A DNA stretch of 18,914 nt from CAZQYC01 sp964597495 (lineage in GTDB: Bacteria > Pseudomonadota > Gammaproteobacteria > Steroidobacterales > Steroidobacteraceae). The DNA is taken from the NCBI GenBank assembly GCA_964597495.1, contig CAZQYC010000078.1, positions 1 to 18,914 on the forward strand, given 5' to 3'. A program made the translations under genes and the position numbers. Below, in pieces: positions 6,354 through 13,517 of this stretch. Below the pieces are notes generated by a model. The model did not search any database, had not been told where the DNA came from, and saw nothing but the letters and a program-made list of their open reading frames with translations. Each line of letters starts with the position of its first letter. Position 1 is the stretch's first letter.

Positions 6354-8030
6354 ATGAGACGCATGCTGAAAAAACTTCCTTTCAAGAATCCGTGGGCTCG
6401 GCAATCAATAACGATGGTCGGGTGCATGTTGCTGTGCAATGCGAGCGCGCAAAGTCAGGAACAACGTGCAAACGAGACTCTGTTGCGCGCGGCGTTGCGC
6501 GCGCATGTCGAATTTCTCGCGGACGATCTATTGGAAGGCCGCGGCGCAGGCTCCCAAGGACACGCGCTGGCGGCGGGATATGTAGCGTCTCAATTCAAAC
6601 AGCTGGGATTGACGCCCGCCGGCGACGCCAATACGTTTTTTCAGAACGTGCCCTTGCTTGAAGCGATTGCGGTGCTCCCGGGTTCGTCGGCGCGCCTGGT
6701 TCGTGACGGCGAAACCGTCAATTTCGATTACGGCACGGACTATCTGCCGGCGGCGGATTTCGGCGCGCCAACCGCCTCCCTCACCGCTCCGCTCGTCTTT
6801 GCCGGCTTTGGCGTTTCGGCTCCCGAGCTGAACTATGACGATTTCGCAAACCTCGACGTGCAAGGGCGAATCGTCGTGATCTTCGGCGGAGCGCCCGCGA
6901 AATTCTCCGCGAATCAGCGCGCCTATTACTCCTGGAGCGGGGCGAAGAATCCGAACTTGATCGCCCGCGGCGCGCTCGGCGTCATACAAATCGATACGCC
7001 TGAAGAGGCGGAACGCACTCCGTGGGAACGGCGCGTGAACGCGAGCTGGCAGCCGCAAATGCGCTGGCTCGACGGCGACAATAAACCCGCGGATGCCTAC
7101 AACGAACTCAAGCAGCGATTTCGCTTCAACCGAGAGGCGGCGGCCAAACTGTTTGCGGGCTCCTCGCGGACGTTGGAGCAGGTAACGGCGGCGGCCGTCG
7201 CGAGCGAAACTCAGGGAGTGCCTTTGACCGGCACCATTTCGCTGTCGACCACGACCGGATTGCGTCGCACGGAAAGCAACAACGTCGTCGCCGTGCTCGA
7301 AGGGTCCGATCCTAAATTGAAACGCGAGTACTTGATCTTCACCGCGCATCTCGATCACCTCGGGCGCGGCAAGGCCGTGAACGGCGACGCGATTTACAAC
7401 GGCGCTCACGACAATGCGCTCGGCACCGCCATCCTGCTCGAGCTCGCCCGTGCACTCGCCACCGCCTCTCCGTCACCCAAGCGATCGATCGTTTTCGTGG
7501 CCGTCACTGCCGAAGAAAAGGGGCTTTTGGGTTCGGACTATTTCGCCACGCATGCCCCGATGCCCAAACACTCGATGGTCGCCAACATCAATATCGACAT
7601 GCCGCTGTTGCTTGCGCCGACCCGCGATCTCACTGCGCTGGGCGCCGAACATTCTTCGCTGGGGCCCGTGATCGCTCGCGTCGCCCAATTGCAAGGCTAT
7701 GTCTTGAGCCCGGACAGTCAGCCTGAAGAAGTGCGCTTCATCCGCAGCGATCAATTTTCGTTCATACGGCAAGGCGTGCCCGCGCTCAATCTCGTCGGCG
7801 GTCATCGGTCGCGCATCGATGGCATCGACGTCGCCGCCCTGCGCCGCGAGTTTCTCCGCAATCACTATCATCAACCGTCCGACGATTTATCGTTGCCGAT
7901 CGATTACGCTAGCGCCGCCGACTGGGTCCGCATCCATGCGCGGGCGGCCATCGAGATTGCCAACCAGCCGGCACGGCCCAGGTGGAACCGCAGCGATTTT
8001 TTTGCATCCAAGTTCGTGCCTAAACCGTAG
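6354..8030 (+). CDS. Secreted M28 family zinc peptidase with PA domain
   Basis: The 558-residue product begins with a basic n-region (MRRMLKKLPFKNPWARQS), a hydrophobic stretch and a likely cleavage site at NASAQS, so it is periplasmic or secreted. A protease-associated domain occupies roughly residues 135-255, inserted before the catalytic core. The di-zinc ligands of M28 are recognisable: H332 in TAHLDH, D353 in NGAHDNALG, E387/E388 in TAEEKG (catalytic base plus ligand), D415 in NINIDM, and H506 in YHQPSDD. Relatives are aminopeptidases or glutamate carboxypeptidase-like enzymes that trim peptides from the N- or C-terminus. Specificity is unknown. The start was placed at ATG 6354 because of the promoter just upstream. 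ATG 6363 is a possible alternative. Confidence 0.9.
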   Translation: MRRMLKKLPFKNPWARQSITMVGCMLLCNASAQSQEQRANETLLRAALRAHVEFLADDLLEGRGAGSQGHALAAGYVASQFKQLGLTPAGDANTFFQNVPLLEAIAVLPGSSARLVRDGETVNFDYGTDYLPAADFGAPTASLTAPLVFAGFGVSAPELNYDDFANLDVQGRIVVIFGGAPAKFSANQRAYYSWSGAKNPNLIARGALGVIQIDTPEEAERTPWERRVNASWQPQMRWLDGDNKPADAYNELKQRFRFNREAAAKLFAGSSRTLEQVTAAAVASETQGVPLTGTISLSTTTGLRRTESNNVVAVLEGSDPKLKREYLIFTAHLDHLGRGKAVNGDAIYNGAHDNALGTAILLELARALATASPSPKRSIVFVAVTAEEKGLLGSDYFATHAPMPKHSMVANINIDMPLLLAPTRDLTALGAEHSSLGPVIARVAQLQGYVLSPDSQPEEVRFIRSDQFSFIRQGVPALNLVGGHRSRIDGIDVAALRREFLRNHYHQPSDDLSLPIDYASAADWVRIHARAAIEIANQPARPRWNRSDFFASKFVPKP

Positions 8031-8182
8031 AGTTCCCGAGGCAAGAGACCTGTGATCACGACCGCGGTAATAATCGTCCCGCCGGTCCGGTCACATTAGC
8101 TCGTATCGATGCTCTTCGAAGGGTCGATAACCTCAGAAGCAGTATCCAAACCTTCCTTATTCATTCACTTAGGAGTTCGCAC
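8031..8182. other. Leader region of the bufferin-like cluster
   Basis: This 152-bp gap separates the M28 stop from the first small peptide gene. It contains an inverted repeat TATCGA-N14-TCGATA (8104-8109 / 8124-8129) and a good ribosome-binding site AGGAG (8171-8175, seven bases before ATG 8183). I could not identify a sigma70 promoter. An ECF-sigma promoter, which drives related operons elsewhere, could not be confirmed by eye. Confidence 0.4.
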
Positions 8183-8443
8183 ATGCAAAAGTCCATCAAA
8201 TTCAGCAGCGTTGCCGTCGCGGCGGCCGTCTTATTCAGCGCCGCGCCGCTTGCCACCGTCCACGCCGCCGACGCCGCGAAGGTAAAGTGCGAAGGCGCCA
8301 ACGGCTGCAAAGGCCAATCCGCCTGCAAGACCGCAACGAACGCGTGCCAAGGCCAAAATTCGTGCAAAGGCAAGGGCTATGTGCAGTTGAGCAAGGCCGA
8401 TTGCGATGCGGCACTGGCCAAGATGAAGAGCGAAAAGAAGTAA
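8183..8443 (+). CDS. Bufferin-type (BufA2-like) cysteine-rich precursor peptide, copy 1
   Basis: The 86-residue product has a Sec-type signal peptide (residues 1-28, ending TVHA) and a short mature part with six cysteines spaced C-x5-C-x5-C-x6-C-x5-C-x12-C. The repeating motifs are CEGANGC, CKGQSAC, ACQGQNSC and CKGKG. This pattern matches the BufA2 family of periplasmic bufferin-type metallophores. In characterised bufferins some cysteines are converted to thiooxazoles by a DUF692 enzyme with a DUF2063 partner, giving copper-binding RiPPs that protect against copper stress. Both enzymes are encoded just downstream. The body is lysine-rich. A 46-bp gap separates it from a close paralogue. Copper binding and modification here are inferred from family and context. 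Confidence 0.85.
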   Translation: MQKSIKFSSVAVAAAVLFSAAPLATVHAADAAKVKCEGANGCKGQSACKTATNACQGQNSCKGKGYVQLSKADCDAALAKMKSEKK

Positions 8444-8489
8444 GAGTCGCTCGGCTATTTCCCTTCGACTTTAACTCGGAAGCCATTTC

Positions 8490-8756
8490 ATGCAGAAGTC
8501 CACATCGAACGCAGGTCTAAGCCTTGCGACCGCGGCCGCGCTGATATTCAGCGCGGCGCCCTTGACGACGGCCCATGCCGCGGATGCCGCGAAAGTGAAG
8601 TGCGAAGGCGTCAACGGCTGCAAAGGCCAGTCTGCGTGTCACACGGCGATCAGCGGCTGTCAGGGCCAGAATGCCTGCAAAGGCAAAGGCTTTCTGATGC
8701 TGAGCAAGGCGGACTGCGAAGCGGCTAAACTCAAAATAAAGTCGGAGAAGAAATAG
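8490..8756 (+). CDS. Bufferin-type (BufA2-like) cysteine-rich precursor peptide, copy 2
   Basis: The 88-residue paralogue of the preceding gene has a signal peptide to about residue 30 (ending TAHA), then ADAAKVKCEG and the same six-cysteine spacing. Most of the mature region is identical to copy 1. Differences cluster between cysteines 3 and 4 (HTAISG versus KTATNA) and after cysteine 5 (FLML versus YVQL). GGAAG at 8478-8482 lies seven bases before the ATG. The pair is clearly a tandem duplication with the cysteines held constant, so both copies are probably functional substrates of the same modifying enzymes. A strong hairpin follows 13 bases after the stop. Confidence 0.85.
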   Translation: MQKSTSNAGLSLATAAALIFSAAPLTTAHAADAAKVKCEGVNGCKGQSACHTAISGCQGQNACKGKGFLMLSKADCEAAKLKIKSEKK

Positions 8757-8769
8757 GTTGTCGATCGAT

Positions 8770-8794
8770 CCCTCCCCCGTAATACGGGGGAGGG
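8770..8794. terminator. Hairpin between precursor genes and modification genes (attenuator or mRNA stabiliser)
   Basis: A perfect 11-bp stem (CCCTCCCCCGT, 8770-8780, with 8784-8794) closes on a 3-base loop. There is no T-run after it, so a full rho-independent terminator is unlikely. It may partly terminate transcripts or protect the 3' end of the precursor mRNA, giving more precursor than enzyme. The GC-rich palindromes at 2683-2705 and 2750-2773 have a similar style, so it may also be an interspersed repeat. Confidence 0.55.
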
Positions 8795-8838
8795 TCAACG
8801 AATCGGTCAACTCGAATTTACTTGGAAGGCTTGCTTTG

Positions 8839-8844
8839 AAGGAG
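8839..8844 (+). promoter_or_regulatory. Ribosome-binding site that fixes the TTG start of bufB
   Basis: AAGGAG lies six bases before TTG 8851. The frame is open upstream to an ATG-like start at 8758, but that would put the hairpin inside the coding region and add 31 residues that are not part of the DUF692 fold. Confidence 0.7.
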
Positions 8845-8850
8845 ACACCC

Positions 8851-9684
8851 TTGCTTCACAAGCACCTCGGCTTCGGAGTCGGCCTACGTCCTCCGCATTA
8901 TCAAGCCTTGCTCAACGAACAGCGCAGTTCCGTCGATTGGCTCGAAGTACTTACCGAAAACTACTTGGTTCCCGGCGGCAAACCTCTGCACTACCTCGCA
9001 CGTCTTCGCGAACGCTATTCGATGGTGATGCACGGCGTATCGCTCTCCATCGCGGGTAACGACCCGCTCAATGTCGACTATTTAAAGCAAGTGCGCGCAC
9101 TGGCGGACGGCATCGAGGCAACGTGGGTTTCCGATCATCTTTGCTTCACCGGCATCGACGGCATCAATCTTCACGATCTGCTTCCCATTCCTTTTACGGA
9201 GGAAGCCTTGCGTCACGTTGCGACGCGCATCGCCGCAGTGCAGGACCTGCTCGGCCGCCGCATTCTCATCGAAAACGTCTCGAGCTATCTTACGTACCGC
9301 TCGTCCGAAATGACCGAGTGGGAGTTCTTAAGCGCGCTTGCCGCAGAAGCCGACTGCTTGCTGCTTCTGGACGTGAACAACGTATACGTCAGCAGCGTGA
9401 ATCACGGATTCGATCCGCATGCCTTTTTAAACGGCGTGCCGCCCGAACGCGTTCAGCAGTTTCACCTCGCCGGCCACAGCAAAGTGGATGCGCACTTGAT
9501 CGACACGCATGACGAGCCCGTGTGCGAAGCGGTGTGGCAATTGTACGGCGCGGCCGTCCGGCGCTTTGGCGCGGGATCGACCATGATCGAACGCGATGCG
9601 AACATTCCCCCACTCGCGGACGTGCTGACTGAACTCGATCGCGCGCGGCATATTGCTTCGCAAGTCGAGGCCCGCGCGGCATGA
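8851..9684 (+). CDS. bufB: DUF692 multinuclear non-heme iron oxidative enzyme (MNIO), bufferin maturase
   Basis: The 277-residue product begins MLHKHLGFGVGLRPPHYQ and has the DUF692 TIM-barrel signatures: GVGLRPPHY (9-17), MHGVSLSIAG (60-69), SDHLCF (94-99), ENVSSYL (141-147), LLLDVNNVYVSS (171-182), FHLAGH (204-209) and DTHDEPV (218-224). These carry the His, Glu, Asp and Asn ligands that hold two or three iron ions in MNIOs such as MbnB and BufB. The enzymes oxidise cysteine side chains of RiPP precursors, in bufferins to thiooxazoles. The gene follows two Cys-rich precursor genes and overlaps the DUF2063 gene by ATGA, the usual enzyme-partner arrangement. The start is a TTG with a strong ribosome-binding site. 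Confidence 0.92.
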   Translation: MLHKHLGFGVGLRPPHYQALLNEQRSSVDWLEVLTENYLVPGGKPLHYLARLRERYSMVMHGVSLSIAGNDPLNVDYLKQVRALADGIEATWVSDHLCFTGIDGINLHDLLPIPFTEEALRHVATRIAAVQDLLGRRILIENVSSYLTYRSSEMTEWEFLSALAAEADCLLLLDVNNVYVSSVNHGFDPHAFLNGVPPERVQQFHLAGHSKVDAHLIDTHDEPVCEAVWQLYGAAVRRFGAGSTMIERDANIPPLADVLTELDRARHIASQVEARAA

Positions 9685-10466
9685 ATACCTTATCCACGTT
9701 ACAGCGCGATTTGCAGCAATTCATCGTCGAAGGAAGCGACTCCATTGCGGCGGCGATCGACAGTTCGCAGGAAATTTCCGCCGCCACGCGCCTGAACATC
9801 TACTCGGACGCGTATCGACTGCGGCTCATCGAAGCACTGCAAGCTAATTTTCCGGTGCTCGAGAAGCTCTTCGGCGCCGACCCGTTTGCGCGGCTCACGC
9901 AACTGTACCTGTCGATTCGACCCTCGCGACATTTTTCCATTCGCTGGTTCGGCCACGAACTCCCTTCCTTTCTACGCGAATTTGACGAGTATCGCGATCG
10001 GCCCTGGCTTGCCGAACTCGCCGAGTGGGAGTGGAAAGTAGCTACTGCGTTCGACGAACGCGATGCCAACGTCCTCGCCGTCGACAAGCTCGCAACCATG
10101 GCGCCGGAAGAGTGGCCGCACTTGAAATTATTTTTGCATCCTTGCGTGCAACGCCTGCGCCTCACCACGAACGCTGCTGCGCTAGCTAAAGCAGCCGGCG
10201 AGGATCAATCGCTCCCCGAACCCAAACTGCTTGACGAATGCGTCGAATGGTTGATTTGGCGTCAGGATTTCGTCGTGCGCTTTCGGTCGCTTGACGCGCT
10301 CGAAGCGGCTGCTCTCGACGCTGTTCAAAGCGGTGCGACATTCGGGGAACTCTGCGAAGCCATTGCCGAGCATATGGATGCCGAGAGCGTGCCGCTACGA
10401 GCCGCAACGTTGCTACGCCAGTGGATCGAAGAACAACTACTCACCGAGCCGCCGGCTTCGAACTAA
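9681..10466 (+). CDS. bufC: DUF2063 family protein, MNIO partner/peptide recognition subunit
   Basis: The 261-residue product has the DUF2063 (HvfC/BufC) N-terminal signature: RLNIYSDAYRLRLIEALQANF (from residue 37), then FPVLEKLFG and YLSIRPSRHFSIRWFG, with the second domain (about 150-255) ending in a helical segment. In characterised systems this protein binds the precursor and presents it to the DUF692 enzyme. Its ATG overlaps the bufB stop (ATGA, 9681-9684), which implies translational coupling and roughly equal amounts. No DoxX-type membrane gene, often the fourth member of such operons, follows. The next gene is an unrelated Kelch-repeat lipoprotein. Confidence 0.9.
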   Translation: MNTLSTLQRDLQQFIVEGSDSIAAAIDSSQEISAATRLNIYSDAYRLRLIEALQANFPVLEKLFGADPFARLTQLYLSIRPSRHFSIRWFGHELPSFLREFDEYRDRPWLAELAEWEWKVATAFDERDANVLAVDKLATMAPEEWPHLKLFLHPCVQRLRLTTNAAALAKAAGEDQSLPEPKLLDECVEWLIWRQDFVVRFRSLDALEAAALDAVQSGATFGELCEAIAEHMDAESVPLRAATLLRQWIEEQLLTEPPASN

Positions 10467-10617
10467 CTTCGACCTTTGGGTTTGCCATCAGTCGCAAATG
10501 TGCAGCGGATTTGCACCATGAAGCGAGCTGTGCGCTATCGTTGTCTTCCTAGACCGGCATGTCGTCGCCTGGCAGAATTCTTTGGAAGCGGGACGATTGG
10601 ATTAAATACAAATTAAT

Positions 10618-10621
10618 GGAG
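10618..10621 (+). promoter_or_regulatory. Ribosome-binding site favouring GTG start of the Kelch lipoprotein
   Basis: GGAG is six bases before GTG 10628. Upstream in-frame ATGs at 10559 and 10616 have no comparable site. Confidence 0.45.
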
Positions 10622-10627
10622 AAGCTT

Positions 10628-13501
10628 GTGCCGACGCCAAACTTACAGCGGAATAGTTCAAACACGCGAGTTGCGCACATTTTTATAGCTGCACTCTGGC
10701 TTACCGGATGCGGCGGCGGCGGCGGAACCAGTGAGGATGGAGCCGTTAAAATTTCCCCTCCACTCCCTCAACCGGCAACCTTAACGTTCACTCAAGCTGG
10801 ACCGGTGTCACTGTTTGTCGGCGACGCTTTGACGAATGTTGCGACCGGTCAAGGTACCGGGGCAATAGCGTATTCCTCGAACAACACCGCGGTCGCAACA
10901 GTAACGAGTGCGGGCATCGCGACCGTTGTTGGTGCGGGAACCGCGATCATCACGGCAACGAAGGCAGGTGACTCGCAATACCTATCGGCAAATGCTAGTT
11001 ACACCATCAATGCTGCGCTGGTTCCGCAGACGATCGCTTTCGCAACGACTGGATCGATTCCTCTAGTCGTCGGCGCTACATTAACGAATGCTGCGACGGG
11101 AGGTTCCGGCACCGGGGCAACGACCTATGAGTCGAGCAACGCATCAGTCGCGACCGTGACCAATGCCGGCGTGGTTACTGCACTAAGCGCTGGATCGTCC
11201 ACGATAACCGCAACCAAGGCGACTGATGGTCGCAATGCCTCCGCGACGGCAAGCTATTCGGTAAACGTTTCGCTCGCTTCCCAAACACTCCGTTTTACAA
11301 GGGGTGGACGAGTCACAGTGCCGCTCGGAGACGCGCTCACCAATGTGGCTTCGGCGCCGGGAACGGGAACGGTTTCCTATCAATCAAGCGATACGAGTGT
11401 CGCTACGGTCGATGCACTTGGAGTCGCGTCTGTTGTTGGAATCGGATCAGTGACCATCACCGCCGATAAAGCCGCCGATTCAACGTACGCTGCCGCAACT
11501 GCAACGTATCGACTCACCTCGAGCGTGTCGATGACCGCGTGGATTGGAGCCAACGACACTCTGCTCAACTTTCCATCGTCGGCAAATGGCCTTGAATTGA
11601 TTCGCAGTCGAGATGAAAACTGCAACCTGGCGAACTATTTGACGTGCGACAGAGGGCAGAAGTCCGCCTTATCGACGACAACCATCGTCGACACCGCGGC
11701 AACCTTGAGCACTATCGGCTACTACACCCTTCGAAATAACACGCAGACTGTGGCGCGAGGAATAAGTGCTGCCCACTTCCTGCCTCGCACCCTACATGGC
11801 CTAGTGTCGTTCAAAGACAAGATGTGGGTGATCGGTGGAAGCCGACCGTCGAGCGATGTCTGGTCGTCGGCCGACGGCGCGACGTGGAAACTTGAAATTG
11901 GCGTACCGGCTTTCTCTCCACGCTTTTATCATCAGGTTGTCGAATTCAACAATCAACTCTGGCTCTTCGGCGGTTTCGACGGCACTCAGTATTTCGAAGA
12001 GGTCTGGACATCAAACGATGGGATTTACTGGACCCAAAAACCGAGCGATCCCGCATTTGCAAACCTCAATAGCCATCGCGTCGTGGTCTTCGACAATAAA
12101 TTGTGGCTCGTGGGCATTGAGTCCGGCCGCCCAAGAGACGTATGGTCGACGGCCGACGGCGTAACGTGGGAGCTTCGATCCGCGTCGAGTTCGCTGAGTG
12201 CCCAGAAAATTTCCAGCATTGTTGCCTTCAAGAGCGAAATGTGGTCGTTGGGTTCAAACGGCGAAGCCTGGTCGTCGTCGGATGGAATTAGTTGGATTAT
12301 GCGGGCGTCGACAGGCAATTTTCCGGAACGCCGTTCAGAGTTTATCGTGCATGATGGGAGAATTTGGATCGTCGGCGGCTACGTGCTCGCCAACAATGGG
12401 TACCGAAACGACGTTTGGTCTTCATCGGACGGGATCAACTGGACGCTCGCGACGAGCGCCACCGCGTTCACACCAAGAGCCAACCACGGCACCCTGTCTT
12501 TCGGCGGACAACTTTGGGTCGTCGGTGGCGGCGATGATGTTGCGACTAGCAAAGACGACGTATGGTCGTCGGGCGACGGATTCGAATGGCGGCAGCGCGC
12601 CGGCCATCAGTTCAACTCGCTCGCGTTCCAGCAATTAACCCCTTTCGATAACAAACTTTGGCTAATCGGCGGAATGGCAGGCGGGCAATTCGCCAACACC
12701 GTGCGCTCGTCGAGCGACGGCATCGTTTGGGATGAGGTCGTTCATGTCGCCCCATTTCAACAGCGGTATGGACATCGCGTACTGAACTATGCAGGACAGC
12801 TGTGGTTGATAGGCGGTGGTTCGGTCAGCCCAGGGGATGTGTGGTCGTCCTCGAACGGGACGGTGTGGACGCTCAAGACTTCAAATGCGCCGTTCTCAGC
12901 CCGAGTTCATCATGGCGCTGCCGTGTTCAACGGAAAGATGTGGATCATTGGAGGATTGAAGAATGGACTCCCCAGCTCCGGTTCCAGTCCCGAGTTGAAT
13001 GATGTGTGGTCGTCCATCGACGGCATGAATTGGACGCAGGAGGTTGCCCAGGCGCCGTTTGCCGCGCGCCATGGCCATGAAGTCGTTGTATACAACGGCA
13101 AGATGTGGCTAATCGGCGGCACCGACGGCAGCGCATTTAATGACGTGTGGTCAACGACTGACGGAGTCAATTGGACTCTGGAGACGAATTCAGCCGCCTT
13201 CCCTGCCCGGCTATTTCATCAGGCGTTGGTTTTCAACAATGCGCTTGTTGTTGTTGGTGGAAGATCCAATACGAGCGGCCTCAACGATGTATGGTCGTCG
13301 ACCGATGGCGTGACTTGGACGCGCCTCATCGCAAATGCAGCATTTCCCATTACTGGGGGACACTCCGTGGTGCTGTTCGACAACAAGCTTTGGCTCATTG
13401 GCGGTTTCAGTGGTAACTCGTCCAACGACGATATTTGGTCGTCGATGGACGGAGCGACATGGCGACGCGCGATTCGAACAACTATTGAACCCATTTTCTA
13501 G
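10628..13501 (+). CDS. Large surface or periplasmic lipoprotein with BIG2-like domains and about twelve Kelch-like repeats
   Basis: The 957-residue product has a lipoprotein signal (VAHIFIAALWLTGC, C28 acylated, followed by five glycines). Three BIG2-like immunoglobulin-fold repeats follow at about 49-129, 132-213 and 217-297, each with 'LTNvAtG.GTG...Y.SSn..vAtV...G..tvvg.G...ItA.KA'. An unassigned stretch with two cysteines (C332, C340) spans about 298-380. From there to the end run about twelve repeats of 45-55 residues built on 'LWLIGG...NDVWSS.DG..W', the Kelch/galactose-oxidase type of beta-propeller strand. Repeat 4 is shorter and repeat 3 has lost its second glycine. The function is unknown, and adhesion or polysaccharide binding is plausible. 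Bases upstream (10467-10627) show no clear promoter. The start is uncertain: GTG 10628 has the best ribosome-binding site, with ATG 10616 or 10559 as alternatives. Confidence 0.8.
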   Translation: MPTPNLQRNSSNTRVAHIFIAALWLTGCGGGGGTSEDGAVKISPPLPQPATLTFTQAGPVSLFVGDALTNVATGQGTGAIAYSSNNTAVATVTSAGIATVVGAGTAIITATKAGDSQYLSANASYTINAALVPQTIAFATTGSIPLVVGATLTNAATGGSGTGATTYESSNASVATVTNAGVVTALSAGSSTITATKATDGRNASATASYSVNVSLASQTLRFTRGGRVTVPLGDALTNVASAPGTGTVSYQSSDTSVATVDALGVASVVGIGSVTITADKAADSTYAAATATYRLTSSVSMTAWIGANDTLLNFPSSANGLELIRSRDENCNLANYLTCDRGQKSALSTTTIVDTAATLSTIGYYTLRNNTQTVARGISAAHFLPRTLHGLVSFKDKMWVIGGSRPSSDVWSSADGATWKLEIGVPAFSPRFYHQVVEFNNQLWLFGGFDGTQYFEEVWTSNDGIYWTQKPSDPAFANLNSHRVVVFDNKLWLVGIESGRPRDVWSTADGVTWELRSASSSLSAQKISSIVAFKSEMWSLGSNGEAWSSSDGISWIMRASTGNFPERRSEFIVHDGRIWIVGGYVLANNGYRNDVWSSSDGINWTLATSATAFTPRANHGTLSFGGQLWVVGGGDDVATSKDDVWSSGDGFEWRQRAGHQFNSLAFQQLTPFDNKLWLIGGMAGGQFANTVRSSSDGIVWDEVVHVAPFQQRYGHRVLNYAGQLWLIGGGSVSPGDVWSSSNGTVWTLKTSNAPFSARVHHGAAVFNGKMWIIGGLKNGLPSSGSSPELNDVWSSIDGMNWTQEVAQAPFAARHGHEVVVYNGKMWLIGGTDGSAFNDVWSTTDGVNWTLETNSAAFPARLFHQALVFNNALVVVGGRSNTSGLNDVWSSTDGVTWTRLIANAAFPITGGHSVVLFDNKLWLIGGFSGNSSNDDIWSSMDGATWRRAIRTTIEPIF
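11770..13490 (+). repeat. Tandem Kelch-encoding repeat array
   Basis: Roughly 140-160-bp units repeat about twelve times inside the lipoprotein gene. They are most easily spotted by recurring GACGTATGGTCGTCG-like segments (for example near 12558, 13008, 13288 and 13433). The copies have diverged at the DNA level, so the array is old rather than a recent expansion. Confidence 0.75.
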
Positions 13502-13517
13502 CAGGCGGCTCTGACAA

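Noticed and set aside
6528..7409. Minus-strand open frame of 293 codons opposite the M28 gene
   Set aside because: It is an Arg-rich antisense shadow of the peptidase.
8183..8756. Small peptides as bacteriocins or metallothioneins
   Set aside because: A Sec signal, the CKGQ/CKGKG pattern and adjacent DUF692/DUF2063 genes fit bufferins better. There is no immunity, transporter or protease gene.
8758..8850. Upstream extension of bufB to an in-frame start at 8758
   Set aside because: It would contain the hairpin and lacks a ribosome-binding site. TTG 8851 with AAGGAG fits the DUF692 N-terminus.
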